Assembly: GCA_964593065.1 (NCBI GenBank)
Contig: CAZQGO010000037.1
Location: 1 to 9,894 of the forward strand
Direction of reading: 5' to 3'
DNA from: CAZQGO01 sp964593065
Lineage (GTDB): Bacteria > Oederibacteriota > JAAXVQ01
Length of the DNA stretch: 9,894 nt
Position 1 is the first letter of the stretch. Every line of letters starts with the position of its first letter. Below the pieces are notes generated by a model. It was not told the origin of the DNA. It made no database searches and was given only the letters and a program-made list of their open reading frames with translations. Made by a program: the position numbers and the translations under genes. This document shows, in pieces, positions 1-9,400 of the stretch.

Positions 1-405
1 CTGGAGCTGCCTTTCTGGGAGCGCCGCGCACCCTGGGTGCCCGAATGGGCGCGCCGGGCCGTCGAAGAGCTGATCTTCCGCGTCGGGCCCTACCTCGTCA
101 TCCAGGTCCTGGCTGTTACGGCTCCGGCGCTCATGGCCGGCATTGCCCTGGCTTTTGCGGGGGTCTTCCTGTATGCGCACAGAGACCGCGCCCGGGCCGA
201 TGAGTGGGGCCCGGCGCAGTGGGGACTGGCCGTGATCGTCACCTTAGGCTTGACCCTGGGCTTCCTCGCCGTGGCGCTTCCGGCCACGCCCGCGGCAGCG
301 GGGCTGGCGGCCTTCCTGGGCGTGAGCGTGCCGGCGGCCGGCGGGATCCTGGGCTTTGCAGCCGCCTATTTCCTGCACACGGTCAACAACCGCATCGCGG
401 ACGGC
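1..405 (+). other. Domain: CPBP/CAAX-type intramembrane protease (res 1-135), N-terminal part outside window
   Basis: This is the C-terminal catalytic part of a CPBP (Abi/CAAX) glutamate-dependent intramembrane protease. All three hallmark motifs are present: EExxxR as EELIFR (Glu22, Glu23, Arg27), FxxxH as FLYAH (Phe56, His60) and HxxxN as HTVNN (His126, Asn130). They sit in or at the ends of hydrophobic helices at about 29-59, 74-94 and 100-126, as in the family. The gap between the second and third motifs, 66 residues, includes an extra polar loop (61-73). In the family, the paired Glu and the His residues activate water for peptide cleavage within the membrane; known members process CAAX proteins, signal molecules or bacteriocin-related peptides. 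The substrate here cannot be predicted. Because the motifs are complete, I infer it can be active. It continues without a break into a soluble region. Confidence 0.8.
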
Positions 406-3400
406 TGGCGGGCCTGGCCGAAAATGAGCACCGTGCTTGAGCGGCGGGCGGATGAGGGAATACCGGCTGGCACCTCTCGGGCGCAGGCGCTGCGCAATCT
501 CGCGAGCGGGCTGCGGCAACACGAGGCCTATTCCGTGCGCGCCTGGCTGGATGTCGAACTGGAGGAACTGCAGGCGATAAGCCTGGAACCTGCGTTCCAA
601 ACCGCGCTATCCACGGCCCGGGAAGGACTGGCCCGCCTGCGGGACGGCGGATCGTTGACCGTCGCCGGCGCGCCCATTCGCGACGTGCGCGCATTTGAGC
701 TCGGCCCCGGCGAACTGGCCCGCCTGCCGCTGACGCAGGAGGACCTCGATCGCGGAGCCGTCGCGGTGGTCATGGACGATACGCTCATGATCTTTTTGGT
801 TCCGGGCGCACGCCGCTATGACGCGATCCTCACGACGTACCTGACCACCACAGCGGGGCTGCGGCGCGCACGGGTCCGGCGCCTCCTGGATCAAGCCGCG
901 GTTGCGTACGATCCACACGGCGGCGAAGCGAGGCAGAGGCGGGACATCCGCCGCATCATCCGCCGGGTTCGGGCTTTGATGAAACACCAGGATCCCAAAC
1001 TGGCCGAGCGGCTGCAGAGACCCCAAGACGTATACCTCATGGAGCAACTCATGCAATTCCGGCAGGCCTGGGTGGCGGAGGAGTTGGCGGATGAGTTGTC
1101 CAAACCGGAAATTCTGGAAACGGAGGAATGGAATTTCTTCACCTCCGCGGTCGTGGCCGAACTGCCGGAGGAAAATTATCGGGCCGTGATCGTGCGCCTG
1201 CTGGGCCATATCGCCAACGGCAGTTTGCCGCTACCTACGCAACAGGCCGGGTTGACGAGCCTGCTGGCCATTGTCCGGCAGCGGCGGTCTCAGACCCCCG
1301 AGGACGAAAAATTCCTGCTGGCGGCCGTGCAACCGCTCCTGGAGCAGGCCTACCGCCGGCCCCTCGTGACCGTGGCGCGGCAGGATATTGCGGGAATTCC
1401 GGAGGCGGAGCGGTATTTCGAATTCCTCCGCCAGGGAAACGAAACGCGGGCCGCCTTCCGACCCGGATTCGAAAAGCGCATTCATATGATCCGCGACCTG
1501 GCCAGACGCCGCGAACTGCAAAAACTTTTTGATACGGCGCATTTCCGGCGAGAAGCCGTCGGCCTGCTCTATAAGCAACTGCTGGCAAGAGACGTGGCGG
1601 GCAGTGTGCGCGGGCACCTCCTGGCGCTGCTCGCACCCGACTCCTCCCCGGGGCCGCGCGAGGGCCTCCGTTTAGGGCTGCTGGCGATCTTGACGAATTA
1701 TTGGGAGTGGCGGCTCAGGCAAAGGGACGGTTCCTTGGTCCTGCCCCGAGAACAGCTGGAGAGCCTGGCCCGGCCTGCCCTGGTGGCGATACGGCAGGCG
1801 TCCAGCCGGCGAACCCAGCGCGAGGCCCTGGGATACCTGGATCTCCTGGGGCCCGACTTCTCCCGCCTGCCCGAGGACCTGGCGCGCGCGGTCGCGGGGG
1901 AAGTCCAGCAGAGTTTCAGCTGGATCAACCTGCGCATGGATGAAGCGCAAACGCTCATGCAGGACCGCGCCGAGGCGTTTGGGCCGGTCATGGAAGCGTT
2001 CACCGACAGCACGCAGGACGCCGAAATCCTGCTGGACATCGCCCGGGATCTGATCGCGACCGGCTATGCGGAGGACCTGCGCCAGTATCTCACGGACATC
2101 CTCCGCAGCAACCGCTGGCATCCTTTCCTCCAAGCGACCGTCGCCACGAGCCTGGCCGCCAACGCCCAGGATGCGGACGACGCGGCCCTCGGCCTCATGC
2201 TGGAAGGGCTCGAGAAACAGCCGCGGGGTCACGCCCGGCTCACGGCCCTCCTGGATCCGGCCGCGGACCGGCAGGACCTGTTGCGCACGCTGGCCAGGAG
2301 GCGCTTCCGGAATCCGCGTACGGGCTTCCTGCTGATCCGGCGACACGCACGGACCGCCGACCTGCTGGCGGATATCGTGGCGGACGTCGAGCAACGCTAC
2401 GACCTGCGGTACCGCCTCTATGCCTTCCTGCTGTATGCCAAGGAAATCGTGCCCCGCGGCTTCGCCTACGAGTTCGACTCCCTGCGCCGCTCCCTGTACG
2501 GTGCGGACCGGCTGGACCTCCGCCTGCGGGACGCCGGCTTCCAGATTCCGGCGGACATTCTCCGTAAACGGATGGCGGCCGAAAATACGGATCCGACGCG
2601 GTTGACGCCGGGACAGGTCAACACGTGGCTCGAGCAGGAAGGGTATGCGGAAGCAGACGCCCGAGCACGGGTCTGGACCGTCTGCGCCGAAGTGCAAGCG
2701 CAGGAAAAGACACACGGCGTGACCGCGTTCCTGCGCGCCAGCCTGGCCGATCAGGGTCTGGCCGGGCGCTTGATCCAGGACGTATGGTTTCAGGGCGAGG
2801 AGCTCAAAGTCTACGCCACCGCGGTCTGGCTGGACACCTTGCAGCAACACCCTGAATTGACCCGCGAGAAATTCCAGACTCTGGCCCGTCTGATCGAGAA
2901 AGCCCGGGTCTGGCAGCATTGGGACAATGCCAATGCGCAGTTCGTTCTGGGCGGCGCCTCCCTGCCCGAGGGGCCCTTGGCTACCGCGATGCTGTTTCTG
3001 ACGCTGGCCCATGAACTCATGCACGATTTGTTGTTCCTCGAGCAGGACTACGACTTGGATGACCTCAAGTCGGGCGTGGTGCACGAGTTCGCATGCGACA
3101 AGCTGACCTTGGACATGGCCGCGCGCTACCGACTGCGCGCCGCCGCCCGCGCGTACAAACAGATGGAGCGCTATCACGAGCACTATAGCGCGGTCTCTCA
3201 CGACATGTTCGCCACGGTCGAGGCCCACGAGGGCGGACGCGCGGCCGCGGTCATTTTTGAATCGGCCCTCCGCAAGCTGGGCCTGCAGAGTGAAGATTCG
3301 GACGCGCGCTGGGTTCCCGCCCTGTGGACCGTGTTGAGGGATTCCCCGCTCCGTGCCCAGGAGTTGGACGTGATCCTGCTGGCCGCCTTCGGACAGTATG

Positions 3401-6400
3401 TGGAGACCGCGACCGGGCGACAACCGCCGGCGGACCTGGGACACCGAGTGCGACTGGACCTCGCCGACCTGCGCACCCGCGTGACCTCGGAACACCGGCG
3501 GCTCATCGACGGCTACCGCCTGCTCGATTTCAAACAACTGCTGCCGACACCCGAAAGGGTGGCGGAGATCCTGCAGGGCTTGCTGCCCCAGCCCGCGGCG
3601 ATTTTCTACCGGTATTACCGCGCCGGGAAAGCCTCGCCCCCGCAAAACTGGCGTAAACGTCTCCTTTATTATATGGGTGAACCCGCGCTGGGCGCACCTT
3701 CCTGGGAATGGGTATTCTCCGCGCCTGTTCTGATCGCTGTGGCGGCAGGCCTGTGGTGGCCGGTATCCCTGGGAATTCTCGCGGCCTCCGCCGCGGCTTT
3801 CAGCCTGCTCCATCCGCAAAAGGATGCCTGGGCGCGCCTCGGCCTGGCGGCCCTCGGGCTGGCCTTGGGCGGCGCCATGGTCCTCCCCGTGCTCTCCTTA
3901 GGCCCCTCGCTGCTGACCGTGCTCTTCGGCCTGGGGCTTAATGTCGTCCTGCACGCCGTAGTCAACCTACGGCTTCTGGGTTATCAGACCGCGGTATCTG
4001 CAACGCTGGCCTCGGCCGTCAAAACAGTGCCCCGCCGCCTGCGCGCCTTGCGCCCGGTCTTGGCGGCTGCGGCCAACATCGGTCTCGTCTTAGCCGGCGT
4101 CGCGGGACTGGGTGCGCTGGTGGCGGGTGTGGCGGCCGGAGCAATTGCCTGGTGGGTGATCATCCCCGTGCTCTATGCGTTGTTCATGCTTATTTTCATT
4201 CTGGTGGAGCGCATGACGCCGCCGGTCCCGGTTTCCGTCCGGCGAACCGGCGGGATCAGCCGCCGTAATTTCATTCTCCTGTCCCTGGGAGTGGCGGGGG
4301 CCGCGATCCTGACCGGCTGCGGCGTTTTCTCGCATGAGGAATCCGCCACGCCCGCGGCGACGCCCACTTCCACCTTCGCCGGGCAGGAACTGCCGGTACC
4401 GCGCGTCGCCGAACTGGTCGCGCTCAACGAATCGCGCCTGCAGACTTTCCGGGATTGGGAAGCGGACACCGGAAACGAAGAACTCTATCAACGTTACCTC
4501 GGGCTGTGCGGCCAGGTCAACGACATCCTGACGGGCGCGGCGCGCACACCGCAACTGGCCGAGCAGCTGCGGCAGACCCGGCCCCGCCAGCAGGCGCTGT
4601 TTCTCCGCTACGGCCTGCTGTTGGATCAGGTTCCGGAGGGGGACTGGGACGCCCTGGAGGCCATGCTGGCCGGGCTGCCAGAGGAATTCGTGCAACAGAA
4701 CCGTTTCCTGCATTGGACCACGGCCGGGGCGGGGGCGGACGGCTATCGTTACGGCCGAGGAGCGCTTACGCTGGACACGCGAGCGGGCCGGCCGTCCGCG
4801 GAGCTGGCCAATCGCCTGCTGGCGGACATCTGGCAGGGCGAGGAACAGGCCGGCGGCAGCGAATTGATCGAGAGTTTCATTCAAGCCGGCTGGGATCAGA
4901 AAAATTATCTCCAGTTGTACGGTGAAAGAATCGCGGCCGTTTTCCAGAACTTCAACTCCGGGGCCGCGTTGTTCCACGTGTCCAACTTCGCCGGCGACCA
5001 TTGGATGCTCCGGGCCGGCGATCAATGGATCAGCGCCATCGGCCACTTCACCCGCAACGACCTGACGCTGCTGCAAGAGACTTACCGGGCCGTGCCCGGC
5101 AACCACACCGACGGTTTCCGCCTCGTCATCAATGCCAACGGCAGCCGCGCGTACGCCGATACCACGGAAATCAACACCACGGAACTGCGCCGGCCCACCT
5201 CCGAAGCCGAGCCCTGGCAGGACGCGCAGGCCCTGATGTCGGGGCGGCAATATCTCAGCCACGTGGCCACGCACGAACTCGGCCATTTCGTGTACCGCCA
5301 GCTGCCGGCGGAGCTGCGCCAGCTTTGGTCCAGCCTGCACGCCGCCAGCCGGGCGCGCGAAGATTACGTATCCGAGTATGCCTACAGCGCCTTCGACCAA
5401 CCGGATTTGAACCCGGAATTCGAAAGCTTTGCCGAGACCTACACTTCCTTCGTCCATGAATTGGCCACCGGGCGGGTCGATTTCGACGGCATCACTTCCG
5501 ATTTGCTGCGGGACAAGTTCCGGCTGATGGCCCAGCTGTTCGTCGTCCGGCGGGAGTACGGAGATTATCTCTATGTCCAGGGACGCCTGCTACCCATTCG
5601 CCTGGAGCCCGACGGCAGCATTTCAGACGCCGCCTTGCGGCACTGGTCCCAGGCACGGGTCATGGAACGGATCGCGGAAGAGGGAGTGGATTTCTCCCAG
5701 GCCGACTGGGACTATCTCGACCGCATCGCGGCCCAGTGGTCCGTACGGCCGGATGCCAACCGGGGAACGTATTCTCTGGCAGACTTTCTGACCCTCGTGC
5801 AGGCCGCTCCGAACCACCCCGAGGCCTTCGAGGGCCTGACGGGCCTTTCGGCCGGGGACGAGGCGGCTCAGGCCCGGCTGCAAACCACGGTCCGCAGCCT
5901 GCAGAGCGGCATGCCTTTGGACGGGCGCAATCTGCGCCTGCCCCTGGCGCTTCTGACCGCCTGGGATTCCCAGGGAGCGCGCGAGCAGGGAATCTTGAAC
6001 CTGTTCAACGAACTGGCGCCGTACCAGATGCCGGGACTGATCCTCAACCAGAGAGTGGACGGTGACCAATGGCTTTTAACACCGGCGTATGATTTCGACG
6101 GCGGTCCCAGGCCGACCTTTGCGGGACGGGAGGCGCTGGGCGCGGTTTTTGCTTGGGCGCGGCGGTACTTGCGGCGCTGGGGCAGCGAGCGCCCGGACGG
6201 CGCCGAGCAGACCCTGGAACAATTCTTTGCCGGGGCCAAAAACTGGGGTCAGCTGTGGCCCAACGGCCGGATGCACGACCAGGAACGCGACAGCCTGTTG
6301 GAGAAGCTTTCGAACGGTCCGGAGCCCTACGCGCGGCTCTGGCTGGAATATTACCTGGGGAACAACCTCCTGACGCAAAACGAGCTGGAGCAGTTGGGAC

Positions 6401-9400
6401 AAGTGGCCTCGGCCCTGGGCGTCTTAGCAACGAATCTCTTCCAGCAGACATTGGACCGCATCGCCCGCGGCCTCCAGCCGGTCCTCAGTCTCGTGCCCAG
6501 GCGGCCCTTCGCGGCCTGGGGCAGCACGCTCACCGCCGCCCTGCTGCTGTTGCTGCCGGGAATCGGCCTGGGGCTGATGAGCTTGCTGGTCCCGGCCCTG
6601 GCGCCCTTCGCGCTGGGGGCGCTGCTGGCGCAGCCCGGCTCGCTGTTCCTGCTGGGCGGCGCCTCCCTGGGATCGGTCCTGTTCAGCTTCCTGGCGCTGG
6701 ACGCCGGCGGGAATTTGGACGGGCTGTGGCGGGCCGTGGATCGATTCCGGCTCTGGTTGCAGAAACGGGGACTCCTCCGCGCCGGCCCGCAGCAGGTCAT
6801 CCGCGGTTTTGCGGAGGGCGCCCAGGCGGCCGCAACGCAATCCGGCGAACCTTTCTTCATCACGCACCCCTGCGAAACCGTGGGCACCACCATCGTCTAC
6901 CGGCCGGAGTTCATGGCAGCGCGTCCGGCCTGGGTCCAGCACTTGTACCTGTGGCACGAGCGCATCCATGTAGCTCTGTCCCGTCTCGGCCAAAAACGCT
7001 TCCAGGAAGCCGTGGCTTTCGGCTGGCCCGCCCTGCTGATCAGCGCCGGAGGCGGCGCGCTGCTTCTCGCCCTGCAGGCGGCCGGGCTCGGTGCGGCCTT
7101 GGCGGCTGTTTTCTTCGGTGCCGCGGTTCTCCTGCTGGTCACGCGGGCCGGGCAAATCGCGCGCGCCGCCTGGAGGCGGTTGCGGAGCTTATCGCGCCCG
7201 GCCGGCGGGAGAACCGGTTTGCCGGGCACGGAAAGCGTTGCGGTTGGCGCGCGGGAAGAATTCCCCCAGGCCGGACCGGAAGCCGGCGCCCGGCCCGCGG
7301 TAAGACCGCTAGGCACGAGCCTGCTCGAGGCCAAGGTCACGGCCGGACTGGTGCGCACCCCGGACGGCTGGGAAATCAGCGTCGTCAACCATGCCAGCGG
7401 CGAGGAGCTTTACCGGCATGCGTTCCATCCCGGCGAAGACCCCGTGGCCGCGGTCAGTGAAGAACTGGCCTACCTGAGCCGCTCCCTGGATGCCAGAATC
7501 GACGCCGTGGGGGCCGTGGGCTGGCCGGAGGACGAACTCGATGCCCTGCGCGCCCGCGCGTGGCTGGAAAACGACGCGCTGATCCTGACGCCCGGGAGCT
7601 CGCCCCCGGGCCTCTTCCCCGAAACGTCCTCGGCGCGCGAGATCGCGGACAGCGCCCGGCGGGTTTTCCTACGGACCGCCGAGGATATCTACATATATCC
7701 GGACGGCCAGGTGCACTTCACCCCGCTGAATGACCTGGAAGCCTTCCGCACCGAGCTGGGCCCGGAACGCCTGGCCAGGCACCTGGCGCTGGCGCGCCTG
7801 GCGCGGCGGGAAGGTGTGCGCATGGTTTTCATCAATTCCACGCCCAAAGGCGGCGGGGTGGCCATCATGCGCAACGGCTTTTTACGCTGGGCCCGCCTTA
7901 TCCGCCTGCCGGCCCGCTGGCTGGTCATGAGTCCCAAGCCCGAGGTTTTCGAAATCACCAAACGCAAATTCCACAACACCTTGCAGGGCGTGGAGACCAG
8001 CCTTCGCCTGACCCCGGAAGATTACCGCGCGCTGGCTTCCTGGTCAGACGAGAACGCCGCGCGCTTTGCGAACAGCTTCCGGTGGGGTAATTTATTCGTG
8101 GTGGACGATCCCCAGGCCGTGGCCCTGGTCGAGTCCATCCGTAAGGTCAATCCCGGGGCCACCATCTTGTGGCGCTGCCACATCCAGCTGGATACGGAAA
8201 AGCTGAACGACCCCGCCCAGCCCGCCTACGAGGTATGGAATTATATTGAGGAGAGCAAAGCCGCCAAGGCGGATCTCCAGCTTTATCATGAGAAACGCTT
8301 CATCCCCGGGCGCTCGCGGGAGTTTCCGGCGGTCCAGCTTTATCCCGCCACCGTGCCCCTGGATGGCATGAACAAGCCCCTGTCCCCGCAACAACGCCGA
8401 TATTACCTCAAGCTCTTTAATGAGCTCCTGGCCAAGTACGGCCAACCGCCCCTGGATCCGTCGCGGCCCATCATCACCCAGATCGCGCGTTTTGATCCTT
8501 CCAAGGGAATTCCGGACGCGCTCGACGCCTTCCTCCTGCTGCGGCGCCGCCTGGAGCCTTACCGCGCGGCCGCCGCGCGCCTGGCGGACCTGGCGCGCTG
8601 GCTGGCGGGATTGGGCTGGCCGCTGGCTGGCCGGGCCGAAGGTGTGTTGCGGCGGGCGGCCGGCCATTTAGCGCCCCAGCTCATCATCCTCGGCAATGCC
8701 GCGGACGACGACCCGGAAGCCTGGCCCATCTGGCGGGAAACCATGAGCCAGCGGGCGAGTCCGGAATTCGCCGGTATCGCGGATGACGTCAAGGTCGTGG
8801 TGGCTCCTCACAACGATCAGTTGCTGGGCGCGATGCTCTGGATGAGCACCGTCGCGCTGCAGCTTTCTCACCGGGAAGGATTCGAGTTCAAGATCACGGA
8901 AGCGCTGCGCAAAGGCGTGCCCGAAGTGGCCTACCGCGTGGGGGGCATTCCGGCCCAGATCATAGACGGCGTGACCGGATGGCTGCCGGAGCTGGGCGCA
9001 GACCGGCAAGCCCGCCTGCGCGACGTCGCCGGACGCCTTTTCGGACTTCTGGTGAACCCCTGGCGCCTGCGGCGCATGAGCCGCGCGGCCGCGCGCCTGA
9101 CGCAGGCCAATTACATCATTCAGGACAACCTGGCCGATTTGCTCAGCCTGGGTCTGAAGGTCCGGCGCGGGGAACTCACGCGGGAAGACATCGCGAGGTA
9201 CGAGTCCCGCCTGGACGAGCACGAGGTGGCGGCCGCGATCCGCGAGGAAATGATGGACGAGGCCATGGCGGCCGCGTCCGGCACCGCTGCGGACCAGGCA
9301 CAGGTTCCGGCGCCCGACCGTCAGGCGGCCTTCCATGCTTTCGGCGAACGCTGGGCCGTATATGACCGCGAACGGTACTCCGCAATTACGCTTGAACCGG

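Noticed and set aside
1121..1130. GGAGGA directly followed by ATG, resembling a ribosome binding site and start
   Set aside because: The ATG is out of frame with the giant protein, the spacing is almost zero, and the resulting short product looks like a frame shadow.
2763..3237. HEH, HEG and similar His-Glu pairs (near residues 1059 and 1076) as further zinc motifs
   Set aside because: They lack the second His four residues after the first, so they do not form HExxH.
1672..3819. 715-residue open frame on the minus strand
   Set aside because: It is the exact codon-register antisense of the giant frame, rich in Gln, Arg and Gly without recognisable motifs, and overlaps the helical, HELMH and CPBP-like domains that have clear family motifs on the plus strand.
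4090..5457. 455-residue open frame on the minus strand
   Set aside because: Also an in-register antisense shadow; it lies across the signal peptide and HELGH protease, which are well supported on the plus strand.
6153..7460. 435-residue open frame on the plus strand in another frame
   Set aside because: Composition is dominated by Arg, Ala, Gly and Pro, as expected from a frame-shifted reading of GC-rich coding DNA; no domain is visible and frame +1 carries the HERIH protease here.
8287..8301. His-Glu pairs in the glycosyltransferase region (HEKRF at 2763-2767; HEVAA at 3073-3077) as metalloprotease sites
   Set aside because: No second histidine at the required position, and the first belongs to the well-supported GT4 domain.
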